Source of the DNA: Isochrysis galbana
Lineage: Eukaryota > Haptophyta > Isochrysidales > Isochrysidaceae
Assembly: GCA_018136815.1 (NCBI GenBank)
Contig: CM030940.1
Location: 1,008,418-1,072,417 of the forward strand
Direction of reading: 5' to 3'
DNA length: 64,000 bases
Shown: piece after piece, positions 51,091 to 61,560 of the stretch
How positions within the stretch are numbered: position 1 is the stretch's first letter
Layout of the letters: each line of letters begins with the position of its first letter
Made by a program: the position numbers and the translations under genes
Notes under the pieces: model-generated
Told to the model about the DNA's origin: nothing
Database searches by the model: none
Seen by the model: the letters and a program-made list of their open reading frames with translations, nothing else

Positions 51091-51600
51091 GAGTGGAACC
51101 GAGCGAGGGAGAGAAAGGGAGGGGTAGAAGGAAGAGAGGGAGGGTGACGGGGAGAGAGAAGAGAGAGAGAGCAGAACGGAGAGAGTTTGATAGAAAAAGC
51201 CCAGAGAGAGAGAGAAGAAGTGGAAGCTGAGTGTGAGAGAGACTTCGACGACGAGCGGGAGAGGGAGAGGGAGATAGAAGAGAAGACAGAGAAAGAGTGA
51301 GGGAGGGTATAGGGGTGAGAGAAATAAGAGTGAGAAAGAGAAAGAGAGGGGAGGTAGGGGAGGGGGGGAGAGACGTGGGGGGAAGAGAGAGCGAGAGGGA
51401 GGGAGGTAGGGAGGGAGAGAGAGAGAGAGACAGAGACAGAGAGAAAACAGACAAAGAGAGAAAAGACAGCGAGAGAAGAGAGAGAGGGGGGGGGAGGGGA
51501 GGGAGTAGGGGGGGAGAGGAGAGAGAGAGCGAAAGGAAGAGAGAGAACGAGGGAGGGAGGGCCTGTCGTCTCGCGCGAGGAAGAGGGGGCGGGTCTGGGG
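51091..51600 (+). promoter_or_regulatory. GA-rich tract upstream of DNAAF3
   Basis: About 500 bp of GAGAGAGGGAGG-type sequence on the coding strand, ending 20 bp before the ATG. It resembles the CT/GA tracts before SEC31, MYB, the 28695 gene and the 6878 gene. Long ORFs in it are composition artefacts. Confidence 0.5.
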
Positions 51601-51619
51601 GATTCTCCGCCGCGCTGCC

Positions 51620-53749
51620 ATGGCGCGCCTTCAGGGCTCTGGGTCCATTCGCTTCTGGGGCTTCACGCCGCCGCTCGACTTGGGCGACGCGGCAAAGGAG
51701 GTGCTTGACCACAATGCCACGCTGTGCGCACTTCTCGTCGGGCCCGGAGACACGCGCCACCTGCTGGCAACGCTTGCGGCGACGGCGCAGAGAGCAGCGG
51801 CTGCCTCCGCGGCGGGTGAGCTCGCACCGGCGCCAGTCGAGATGTGCGTGTACGAAGACCGTCCGGAAGGACTGGCGCGGCAACTTCTCCTCCTCTCGAT
51901 CGCACTCGACTTTGAGCTACCTCGCCGAGAGCGTGCCGAGATCTACCTTGAGGTGCTGTGCAACACGCTTGTACGTGAGAAGACCTCGGCCTACATCGCT
52001 GCGCGCGCCGCCAGCTTGAGACGGATGCTCTCACACGAGGAGGGGCCGCTGACAAAATTCATCGACATGTCCATGTTGAAGATGAAAGACCGCGACGCTG
52101 TCGAAGAAGTGCTTCAGCTATACAGCGAGGAGGTGGAGTTTGATGCGATCCGCTACCGGGATGAGCGGCTCCGCAGGTACTATGACACAAGGTACGACGC
52201 CCGGGCGAATGTCCTTGACTGGGACTATACCATGGAACTCAAACCAATCGCTCCAATCATTCACAAGGTGCACTTTCGTGAGTGGCGCATGACGGGGCTA
52301 GCGTTCGAAGTCCGCAATGCTTCTTATGTTGCCCCGAATCGGTCTCTGTCATCGATGGCTTTTGGTCGCGAGTTGGGCATGTCCAAAATGCGCCGCGGGT
52401 ACTGGGGGGACGTGGCGAACTCGCCATTCGTGGCTGCGGGTGGTGTTGAGGCTGATGATCCGAAGCTCTTCGAGGTCAAGTCTCATCAGCAAGTCAAGAC
52501 CGCTTGCGATGTCGCTTATTACAACGTCTTGTCGTGGCTCTCATGTATCGAGACAGGCTCACCGTTCGTAATCAAGCCCGAGGACTTCGCAGACTTCGCG
52601 TACGGCTCGTCCGTAGCTGGCAATTCTGGCTGGGCCAAGGGAATTCTCAAAAAGTCGCAGTATCCCAAGACCGACGAACCCATTACTGAGGAGATCGAGG
52701 AAAGCCGGTTCAAGGAGCTGACGGTGGACGACATGCCGACAGAGGCCGTCAACAAAGAGGAGGCTACCAAGGAGGCCGAAAAGGAGGCGGTGCGAGCAGC
52801 AGCGAAGGCGAAGGTCGTGGCGAACAAGTTCGCCAAGCTCCCCCCATTCACACTCCGTCTTCTCTCGGGAGAGTGGCCTGATGTTCTGCGCAAACCCAAG
52901 CATGCCCAAAAGTACAATTTGTTGTATGTGGCTTCACATGCTGCACATCTCGTTGCAGATGACCGCGTCAACAACCTGTTGATGACGAAGGCCAGGGTGG
53001 TCATGGAGACTGCCAAGTTCTTGCTTGAGACGCGCAGGGAGAATCGCAAAGAATTTGGCAAGCGCCTGCTTGAGCTCGGGGCCTCTCGCGGATGGACTGT
53101 CGAGGGACCTCCGGGGCATGCTCCCGACGGAGCCTTGGCAGCGCACTTCTTCTTGCGATTTGACGCTGACACGGCAGAAAACATTGCAGCTGAGGCAAAG
53201 CAGAAATTTGGTCTTGTGACGGGCGAAGCAGACGACGCACTTCGTAGCGGTGCATCTCTGGAGCATAAGACTAGTGGAGCAGACGAAGGGCTAAGCGCGG
53301 CAACGGATACTCGCGCTCCAGTCATTGTGGAATCAGCTCAAGCGCACACGAAGGGTGAGGACGATAGTGTGATAGTCGACAATCCGGCGCAAGTCGACGC
53401 AATCTCTGGCTCGATCAGGCTCGAGGCCACCAGCGACAAGGGCTTGGTAGAGGAGCTTGGGCGCCAGTCTGCCACTAACTTATGCGCGATCACCGGCCTC
53501 CCGGCAAAATATAAGGATCCCGTCTCCGGTTTGCCGTACGCGAATTTGGAAGCTTTCCGAGAACTGCGGAAGCGCTACCCTGCACCGGAGCGTGTATTGG
53601 CGCCGGAGAACTCCGAGGGCGCAGATGGAGCGGTAGGTGAGGATGGGACCGGGAAAACGGAGGAAAACGACAAGCATCCACCGGGCTTGCCACAACGTCC
53701 TATCATTTTGAATGTGGGGATGTCACGGCGCATCAATCGCGCTTTTTGA
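51620..53749 (+). CDS. DNAAF3: dynein axonemal assembly factor 3 with C-terminal YL1_C domain
   Basis: 709 aa, a single uninterrupted frame. Residues ~10-145 match the N-terminal DNAAF3 domain: FWGFTPPLDLG, CALLVGPGDTRHLL and LARQLLLLSIALD..EIYLEVLCNTLV. Residues ~185-300 are its hallmark: LRRYYDTRYDARANVLDWDY, APNRSLSS and RRGYWGDVANSPFVAAGGVEADD. ~420-510 is the C-terminal DNAAF3 part with RVVMETAKFLLETRRENRKEF. DNAAF3 acts in the cytoplasm in preassembly of axonemal dynein arms, so the organism makes motile flagella. Unusually, residues 622-653 form a YL1_C-type zinc-less motif (CAITGLPAKYKDPVSGLPYA then NLEAFRELRKRY), otherwise known from Vps72/YL1 and Ies6 chromatin-remodelling subunits. 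Residues 340-400 and 560-620 are charged linkers. Confidence 0.93.
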   Translation: MARLQGSGSIRFWGFTPPLDLGDAAKEVLDHNATLCALLVGPGDTRHLLATLAATAQRAAAASAAGELAPAPVEMCVYEDRPEGLARQLLLLSIALDFELPRRERAEIYLEVLCNTLVREKTSAYIAARAASLRRMLSHEEGPLTKFIDMSMLKMKDRDAVEEVLQLYSEEVEFDAIRYRDERLRRYYDTRYDARANVLDWDYTMELKPIAPIIHKVHFREWRMTGLAFEVRNASYVAPNRSLSSMAFGRELGMSKMRRGYWGDVANSPFVAAGGVEADDPKLFEVKSHQQVKTACDVAYYNVLSWLSCIETGSPFVIKPEDFADFAYGSSVAGNSGWAKGILKKSQYPKTDEPITEEIEESRFKELTVDDMPTEAVNKEEATKEAEKEAVRAAAKAKVVANKFAKLPPFTLRLLSGEWPDVLRKPKHAQKYNLLYVASHAAHLVADDRVNNLLMTKARVVMETAKFLLETRRENRKEFGKRLLELGASRGWTVEGPPGHAPDGALAAHFFLRFDADTAENIAAEAKQKFGLVTGEADDALRSGASLEHKTSGADEGLSAATDTRAPVIVESAQAHTKGEDDSVIVDNPAQVDAISGSIRLEATSDKGLVEELGRQSATNLCAITGLPAKYKDPVSGLPYANLEAFRELRKRYPAPERVLAPENSEGADGAVGEDGTGKTEENDKHPPGLPQRPIILNVGMSRRINRAF

Positions 53750-54051
53750 AAGGCTAGAATTGTGCGATGGTTTCGTTTTGCTTTGCGGCCGATGCCTTGC
53801 TTCTCAGACGCATGGCATCCGCGAGCAAGATTGGGAGACAACTCTCGCAAATCTCGTCATTGCGAGCACGGATGATGCAGGCATCTGCGGATATACGGTG
53901 CTCCATGCGCGAACGGAATTAAGCTGAGTTAGCTTTTGCGAGAGCTTGTTAGTGTGCCTGCTTTGGGCGTGTGTTTTGATGCACTGCTGGTGTTTACAAC
54001 CATAAATGAACTGAGACTTAGTACCGCAACTGCCACTAGCCTAGTGCTGTC
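53750..54051. other. 3' UTR / intergenic
   Basis: Downstream of DNAAF3 with T-rich stretches. No gene is recognised before the LINE-B fragment. Confidence 0.35.
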
Positions 54052-54053
54052 AC

Positions 54054-54205
54054 AACTATCAGTAAACTGATAGGGTCATGGAGCGCGCGCCGCCGCCCTC
54101 CCTCGCCCTCGCTACCGCTGCCCTCGCCGCGATGGACGAAGCCTTGATGGACACACCGATGTCGCCTAAGCGACCGCGCTAGGACGACCCTCCCAGCTAG
54201 GTGGG
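54054..54205 (+). mobile_element. LINE-B 5' module (5'-end-only copy)
   Basis: AA, then the hairpin CTATCAGT/ACTGATAG (54056-54073), GGTC and an ATG at 54078 (MERAPPPSLALATAALAAMDEALMDT). Similarity to 34998 stops near 54200, where hAT sequence begins. No 3' end or TSD was found. Confidence 0.7.
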
Positions 54206-54791
54206 CACCAGAACCACGACCTCGCCACGCCCCAGCATCACCACGAACAGCGTGCGGGAAGCCGCCATGCTGACAGTTGTGCTGCAGCACAAGCCCCACA
54301 ACACCCTCCACAGCCACACCCAGCACAGCCCCCAAATATATCTTGGCCCACTTGTACGACGTCATCTTCTGAGCCATCGCAGAGAAGGCCACCGAGTCAT
54401 CTAGATCGTGCGTACCCGATAAGAGAGCCTCCTCATAATCTGCCAATTGGGCGAAGAGATTCGCCAAGGGATGCTCGTCGCACGCCATCTTGCGCAACAC
54501 GTCTTTGACGTCTTTCATCTCGAGCGAGCTGAAGGATCGACGGCAGAACTCCGGTTCGAAGCGGTATGCTGCTGTCATGACAGGGACGTGAAAATATTCC
54601 CAGCGGGCCATGAATATTGCATGCAACTTGAGCCTAATGCGCTCCGGCATACCATCAATTGGCTGACGAAAGTACTCGTCCAGCTGAAGCATGTAAGCAT
54701 ACACCTTGCCAAGGGTTGCTCCTAACTTGGTGTCAGTCAGGCGGAGTAAGCAGCGCACGACGGGAACGAGCGATTTGACGCACACAGACAC
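54205..54791 (-). pseudogene. hAT-family transposase remnant (C-terminal part)
   Basis: From MSVCVKSLVPVVRCLLRLTDTK on the minus strand, about 190 residues: KVYAYMLQLDEYFRQP, IFMARWEYFHVPVMTAAYRFEPEF, then a helical region and MTSYKWAKIYLG. This is the same kind of algal hAT C-terminal region as the remnant at 33932-34980. The end is replaced by the LINE-B 5' module, so the element is incomplete. 54792-54996 upstream holds no further recognisable exon. Confidence 0.65.
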
Positions 54792-54996
54792 CGCTTCGGC
54801 GACGGTAGGTGAAGTTGAAAAATTGAAAATAGTGGTTAAAATGAGTGAGTGGCCGGGCTACCTGTTTGACCGCCCTATCCCTATCTACTACGTGGGCGGC
54901 CAATTCCTCTACTGGCATGTCCTTCCCCTTCCCCTAATGGTATTTTTTATTTTTTGTCTCTAGAGCCCCCCCAAAACTTGATCCGGGCCAGAGGCC

Positions 54997-55407
54997 AGAG
55001 GGTGACGATCCGACGGGGCGACAGTTACGCACAGGAATAAGGAGGGAATCTTTCGAAAACCCTTAAGTCTTAAGTGATTTGATGAAGACCGAAGTAAAAT
55101 AGCGCCACGATATAATCCAACGGCCAACACCTGAGGGGGAATCAGGGTCACACATGGGGGCGGTTCCTTGCACCGGCGATACTTGATCGCGCGAATTAGC
55201 CTAAAACGCGAGGAGCACGCAAGGAGGTGAGCCAGGTGAGGGGCAAGCAGGCGACAAAGGAGGCGATAAAGGAGGCGAGGGCAACAAGGGCGAATGGACG
55301 AATGTAGGACACTGCGACGGTGACTCGTGGCTAGCCTGCAAGGAGGGAACATAGAAACGCAAACAACTTCTAAAACAAAAAGGTCGATCGCGGATGCGAC
55401 AAGAGGG
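54997..55407. mobile_element. solo-LTR-like repeat, copy 2, with 6-bp TSD
   Basis: The element is 55003-55401 (399 bp). It begins TGACGATCCG and ends CGGATGCGACA (TG..CA), with AGAGGG at 54997-55002 and 55402-55407 as target duplication. It is nearly identical to 9867-10258. A solo LTR of an unidentified LTR retrotransposon is the simplest reading; a short TIR element is the alternative because the ends are weakly inverted. Confidence 0.7.
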
Positions 55408-55692
55408 TTCGGAAGACACCAGAGGAAAACGTCACGCGCGCGGGGGGGGGGGGGGGACGCGCGGGAAAATACTAGACGGAAAGGGGGCGGAAACTCAAGG
55501 GAGCACTCGGGGAAACGGCGGGAGAGGGGAGAAGGGAAGGGAGTCGGGGCGCGACGGACGGGGGAAGTCGCGCGGGGAACCTAGTCGGGGCGTGTAGGAA
55601 GAGGCAAGTGTACAAGGCCCCTTCCTTACCCGCAACAGATCCCATCCACAATGCTACTGTGCTCAGACTCACGCTCTCATTCTCACTCACTC

Positions 55693-56344
55693 TCACTCTA
55701 ATCGTTCGACAATGCGGTCCGTCGTTGGCGCTTGCGCCCAATCTCCCCGGAGCTCTGGCCGGCAGGGGAATGACGCCACGCCGTATGCGCTCGAGATCCT
55801 CGGCGCCGAGCCTCTTCTCCCAGTGGTCCATGCGCCGCCGGTCCACCCCAAACTCCGCGGCCCATTGGGCCTTGGAGCATAACACCGAGCGATCAGTGTC
55901 GGGGTGGTACCAGCACACAACGGCCTTACAGGCCCTCTCCCTGACGCCCTCCGCCGCCGTGGCGCGCTGGGGGCCTGCGTATGATATGGACGGCCCCGCA
56001 TAGCGCCGCTCGCGCTGCGCGGGCGCCGCGCCCGCCCCGCTAGGGGTGCGAAGGACGCTGGCGACATCATCGACGTCGTCGCCGCCAGACGCTCCAGCTC
56101 CACCAGGCGGGCCGTCGCGCGGAGAGTGCGGATCTGCGCAGCTGGGAGGCTGTCTCCCAGTAGGCCTCGAGCCTCTAGCCTCTCCTCGAGCCATTTCCCA
56201 GCTTCCACAGCCCCCCCCAGAGGGCGAAGGACACACGGCGAAGGGATTGCGCAACCCGAAAAAACAACCAAACTTGAGGTTGCACCCTCTCGGCGCGAGG
56301 AATCGGCTGTCTACGTAGTACGTAGTACAGTATAGGTGCACCAT
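55693..56344 (-). CDS. candidate gene, unrecognised, possibly spliced or frameshifted
   Basis: Two neighbouring frames look protein-coding. 56271-56080 encodes KWLEERLEARGLLGD..RTLRATARLVELERLAATTS, a probable helix. 55960-55740 encodes CKAVVCWYHPDTDRSVLCSKAQWAAEFGVDRRRMDHWEKRLGAEDLERIRRG, a compact segment with Cys and Trp like a small DNA-binding fold. A short intron or a frame change would be needed to join them. No family is recognised. Confidence 0.35.
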
Positions 56345-57260
56345 TAAGAAACCCCAGCATTAAGAAAGCTTAACATGAATTTGGCCGCCGTCCCGCTAAG
56401 AAACTGGGGGTCGAACCTCAGGCTCGACCCCTAGCTAAGAAACTCCGGCTAAGAAACCCCCCTTCCCGGCCGCCGGCCGCGCCCCGCGCCCGCTTCCGGC
56501 GGCCGCGCAGCGGCCGGCCCGCCACCCGCCATGACGAGGCGCCCGTTATTCGTTGGGCCTCGGGCGCGGCGCGGCCGCCAAGCATGCGGGCCACGCCGAG
56601 CCGTGAGTAGCCGTGATGCGTGAGTACGAATACGAGTGCGCGCGCCGGCTGGCCGCGCGCCTTGCGTGGCTCTGTGGGCCTGGCCAGGTGCACCCACCTC
56701 CGCCAGCTGTATGTACGTAGTATACGTAGTGCACATAGGCATATAGGACATAGGCCGATAGCCATGTGCCGTGTGCCATGTGTATATGGGTGTATAGAAG
56801 AAGCAAATGATAACTTAGATAACAATCATATATATATGACATATGTAGTACATTATGTACATACTGTAATGCATACATACGTGCTGTGCTGGCATGTGCA
56901 CTATTCACCATCACTCATCACTCTCGCTGTCACTCGCAAGTAGGTCAGCCAGGCGTCCCGGGGTACGCTCCAACTCCAGTGCATTGTCTGCGCTCTCATT
57001 GCCATTGCCACTCTCCTCACCCGCTCCATCCTCAACACGGGATACTGGCTCCACAAACACCCACCATTTGGCTGCGGGGTTGACCCGCGCACTCGACTTT
57101 TGTCTCCGCAAGAAATAAGAAATAAGAAACCCCCACCCCACCCCACCCCACCCCACCCCGCCCCTAAGAAACCTCAAATAAGAAACCCCCGGGCGGAGCC
57201 CGGTGGGGGCAAGAAAGCTTTAGAAGCTTTTGAGTCATGTTTTCTTAATGGTGCACCCAT
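56335..57260. mobile_element. TIR element (MITE-like or gutted DNA transposon)
   Basis: Perfect 17-bp terminal inverted repeats GGTGCACCATTAAGAAA at 56335-56351 and 57243-57259. ATA flanks both sides (left directly, right after one C), suggesting a 3-bp TSD. AAGAAAC and AAGAAAGCTT motifs recur just inside both ends. No transposase is recognised. A (CCCCA)n run lies at 57127-57158. The TSD length and TIR resemble PIF/Harbinger-like elements, but this is uncertain. Confidence 0.7.
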
Positions 57261-57726
57261 AGTGTCAGTTCTACTGTTCTACTGCCGGTGTGGCAACGTC
57301 GTCGTTTGCCCCGTCGCTAGAGTGCGCTAGCCGATCGATGTTACCTCTCGTCTACACATCTACACAACGTTGCTACGACGTTGCTCTCTATCACTGGCCC
57401 CCCTTGGTATGGGGCCAAACAAAACCGAACCACCGAACGACGCACCGCCCGATATTTCTCACGAGTGACTTGTACCGAAGGGGGGGCAACGACTGGTGCG
57501 CCGCTGGATAACCGCTCTGAAACCGCTGCGTGGTGGGCGGGGGGCGGGCGACAGTTGGCACCCTCTCTACACAAGGCGAAAGCTGCCGAGAGAGAAGAGA
57601 AAGGGGGACGGATCTCCTCTACTCCCTCCCCTAGGAGTACGAAACCTTCGCAACAGCTGCTGCTGCTGCTCTCTCTCTGTTTCTCTATCTCCATCTCTTC
57701 CTTCCTCTCCTCTCTCTCCCACTACG
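57261..57726 (+). promoter_or_regulatory. upstream region of the M8-tetraspanin gene
   Basis: 466 bp between the TIR element and the ATG. The last 70 bp are CT-rich (57655-57722), as before other genes here. No TATA box was recognised with confidence. Confidence 0.4.
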
Positions 57727-60461
57727 ATGGCGCGGCTCGCGCTCAGTCTCACGCTGCTGCTCGGCAGCGGCTGGGCAGCACAGGAGCCGCCGCTCTCACT
57801 AGCCCCTCTCTTCACGACTCTAGTGGAGGATCCCATCGAGCCCATCGTCCGACCGCGCGCCAGTCGCCGCCGACTCACACTCACAGCTGACAACACGCAT
57901 CCGATCCGCATCCTCATCGACGCAGACTCTCTGCTCGAGGCGACAGCACCGCCATACACGGCATGCTTCAACGTGGGAGACTGGTTTCGTAGGGGTCTGC
58001 CCCCACAGCAAACGCCGCCACAGGACGGCGTCCCCACATGCATCCGAGACAACAACGAGTACGCACAAGCCTCTACTGGCTGCTGGGGCATCTGTGAAGC
58101 CAGAGACATTGTCAGTACGACGAGCAAGCAGCTGCTCGAGGACACGGTGACGGCCGTGGCCGCCGAGATGAGCGAGTTTTTTTCTATTCTCAACAATGAT
58201 GCCAATCTCGTGTTCGAGATCAGCAAGGGCCGCTACCAGCGCGCTCTGCTCGAGCGCGGCTACACCCCCGAGACGCGCTGCTCGGCCGACTGCTACTACA
58301 TCTCCAACACGGCCGTGGCAGACTCGTACTGCACGGATGGCGTTGCCGCCGACGCCGTGCTCTCGATCACCCGCCCACCGTCGATTGCAGGCGTGATGGG
58401 CACTGGTTCCGCCTGTGTGACCGACCCGACCAACTCACGCCCCACATGGCTTACGCTTGCGTGGATGGTGCCCATTGACGAGACCAAGTCGCTCAGCGAG
58501 CTCATCGACGAGTACCGCGGATTCATCCGGCATGAGATTATCCACGCCCTTGGCTTCTCGCACTCAAGCTTTACCTATGCGCGCGATTCCGCCGGCCAGC
58601 GCAAGAACATGCTGGAGCTCGTCGAGCTCACCGACGCCGATGGCGAGACTGATAGGATCTGGCACTTCAAATCGACCACCCGCGCCTACCAGGCGGCCAG
58701 CACCTACTTCAACTGCGCAGACCCCGCCGCGTGGCACGGTGTGCCACTGATGGGCGCGCCCGAGATCGGCCGCAACTCCCACTGGGAGACTCGCATCATG
58801 CGCGATGATGTGATGAGCTATGGGGGCAAGGCCAGCGTCTCGCCCATCACCCTCGCGGCGATGGAGGATCTTGGGTAAGCACAGCCCCATCCTCGCTTAG
58901 CGGCCGTTTGCGCTCGCGCACCTCTTGCTCGCTCGTCCCCCGCCCGCCCGGACGCTCATCCGTCCGCCCTTCCTCGTGCTCAGGTTTTACCTCGCCAACT
59001 ACTCGGCCGCTGACTGCATGCTTTGGGGATACAAACAAGGCTGTGCCTTCGTGAAGACGCGTTGCTCTGGCCCACCTGAGCATGACTCGTCGGCAGCTAC
59101 TTCCTCCACTTCCGACTGCCGCGGCGATGACTGGTGGACCACGTCGCCAAAGCCGTACCTGCAGCAAAAGTGCGCACTCGGTGACGACCCCTGCTCAACG
59201 AATTCTGGGAGCGGTTATATCAGCAGCGGGCCATCGGGGCCGGCTTGTGACGCGCAGTGCTACACTCCGCTAGATGGGCGAACTGACTGTTCAGCCGGGC
59301 CACCGGACTCCGTCGAGGGCGCGGCGGGCAAGTCCATCGCCCAGCTGACAGAGCCCTACATGCAATTCATCTGGCTTGGACTCATGGTCCTCGGCGGTAT
59401 CGTTGCCGTCGTACTCGTCAACCGCTGCTGCTGCCCAGAACATGGCTCGATCGCTTTCACGGCGATCGCATCGACCATCATCTGCCTCTTCGGTATGGCC
59501 CTTGCCGGCATCGGTGGCTACGCATACTTTGTGGGCATTGAACTGCTCAGCACCTTCGTGGGCAACAATTCGCTCATTGGTATGATGTGCATTGGCAGCC
59601 TCCTTGTTGCTCTCTGCATGCTAACTTTCATTGGCCTATGTCTGAAGACACGGTGTCTCTTCTACTTCATCTTCATCATGCAGGTCGGGGCCCCGCCTAC
59701 GCTATCCCCTGGGGCCCGTCCCAGCCAGCAGCCACCATGCGAGTGCTTACACGACTAGCCACTGTGCAAAGCCACTTGTGCCCAGCCTCTCCACTCATGA
59801 CGACTCCTTGTTTTTGCCCGCGCAGGTACTCATGATGCTCGTGCAAGCGGCCCTTGCCGGTCTCGTCGCCTACTGGGTTTTCACGCTCAACCACGTAACA
59901 GCGGACCAAATCGCTGCACTGCAAGGTGGCCAGGTCGATGGCAAGTACGACGGCCGCATGGGCGAGGCCGTCCTTGCCGAGATTGAAGGCGTCATGTGTC
60001 GAACCTACACCACGTGCTGCCGCAACCCAATCCTCGACACCAACCAAACGTGCATTTCGATGCACGAGGGCACTACCGTTGACATCGCGATCGCGATGAA
60101 GGACCCCGCGTCGCCGAATTTCTGCCCGTATCTTTCTGGCTCGTCTGGCGCTCTCACCTTTACACCCTCTGTGGCAGCGTGCATTGCCATTGACTGGCTC
60201 GTGCCTGAGCATAGCACTGCCACATGCCAAAGCAACTTCTGCTCATCAGGGTATGAAGGCTACGAGAGTTTCGTCCAAGCAACAGTGAACTGGATGCTCA
60301 ACAACGCCCTTATCATCGGTGGAGTGTCCACGCTCGTTATTGTGCTGCAGATCATCGTTGCCATGAACATCTATCGCCACGCCAAGTACATCAACTGGAA
60401 GAGCAAGAGGCTCTCCCGGGTGAACCCTGGTGCCAGGACATACCCGCCGCCAAAGCCTTGA
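57727..60461 (+). CDS. leishmanolysin-type (M8) metalloprotease fused to a tetraspanin-like module
   Basis: Exons 57727-58874, 58984-59683 and 59826-60461. Introns are 109 and 142 bp, both GT..AG. The joined CDS is exactly 828 codons (827 aa). Residues 1-18 are a signal peptide. The M8 domain has zinc motif HEIIHALGFSHSSF (H269, E270, H273), the third ligand in NSHWE (H352) and the Met-turn VMSYG (M363), with many paired cysteines. After a Cys-rich linker come five hydrophobic spans (about 511-531, 538-566, 580-603, 607-637 and 775-799). The last four, with a ~14-aa small loop and a ~138-aa large loop containing YTTCCRN (CC near 679-680) plus further cysteines, have tetraspanin topology. The first span would turn the protease to the outside. 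Predicted: a cell-surface protease tethered in a tetraspanin membrane scaffold. Confidence 0.88.
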
Positions 60462-61014
60462 CCTAGGTGAGCGATGTGGCGCAATCAGCCCATGCAGTAG
60501 TGTCGGTCATGCGTTGCAAAAGAAAGCTTGGGACTCATTTTGGATGTTGAATAATCATCTGCAACTCTTGCACTTTAGGGGGCACTTCACTCTTGCGCTC
60601 CGTTCATTGCCAGGATGTGGTATACATGTTGTGCAATCGTGTAATTCTGTCGTGCTTTGATGCGCGACGCCTGAGAAGGGAGGACTTAGTTGACGATCCG
60701 CGATCTGGAGATCGGCCCGCTGCACTACTCGAATGTTTTCGTCCTGCATTTGTCCGTTTTTCTACTCTTATTTTACTCTTTGCGTTGCGTTCTCTAAGTT
60801 CTCTTCACGTTGTCTATTGCGACCTCATCGTCTGCACTCGACCAAAAATAGTTAATAGAGGTCTTTTGCGGGCGGTTTCAGGAAGGTTGAAAGAACGGGC
60901 TTGGAAGAGTTCTGTGGAGGGCTCTTGCAACTGCTCCTTAAAATGTAAAATCGCGGCTCTTGGTTCCACAACAAGTGGTTGAAAGAGAGCGCGCGCACCG
61001 GTGGGCCCCTCCCG
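60462..61014. other. 3' UTR / intergenic
   Basis: T-rich at 60740-60800, mixed elsewhere. No gene is recognised. Confidence 0.35.
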
Positions 61015-61560
61015 CGAAAAAAATTTTTTCTGAAGATTCTGGGCTAACACCTACTATATCTAGGTAATCCTACCTCCTCGCCGACACCGCCCTTTCTTCC
61101 CTTCGCTCCACCTCCTCCCACATGGCAGCGGACTGGGAGATTGCCCAGTCCACCGTGAAGTCGAGCGAACGCGACGCCTTGGCTTCGCGCGCATAACGGC
61201 GCCAAGACCGGCATCCACTGAGCCGCCATTGCACCGGCAATGCCCACATAGGTGCGGCTGCGAAGGGCGCCACGGTGGGGCAACGGCGATAGATCCGCCA
61301 TAGCGGATAGACTTCCCTCGACAATCTTCGAAGGGTACAAGGACGGGAGTGAAGCCGTCAGGTACAGGCCAGTTGCTTTTTGATGGCCCGTGCCGTGCTG
61401 CCACGGCTGCACAAACTGCCGCGGTCGCAACCCCCCGACTAAGTAAGGCAGAGCGGATAAAGGTACCTCGCTTTTAAGGACGAGTCCTTGAATGTCGGAG
61501 CGAAGCTCGTTTCCTCTTTGGAAACGAGTCGCGAGGGCGCACCGGCGGCTAGCGCGGCGC
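61015..61560 (-). mobile_element. LINE-B-type 3' end (minus strand)
   Basis: Read on the minus strand, GGTGTTAGCCCAGAATCTTCAG and a T-run (plus 61040-61017) match the LINE-B 3' terminus at 30790-30818. An ORF of 172 aa upstream (61562-61044) has unusual composition and no recognised domain. The element's left limit is uncertain. Confidence 0.45.

Noticed and set aside
55472-55690. C-terminal continuation of the 290-aa minus ORF
   Set aside because: Pro/Ser/Leu-rich low complexity over a G-rich tract; not accepted as coding.
57127-57158. Interstitial telomere repeat
   Set aside because: (CCCCA)n is not a known telomere unit for likely hosts and is short; treated as a microsatellite in a TIR element.
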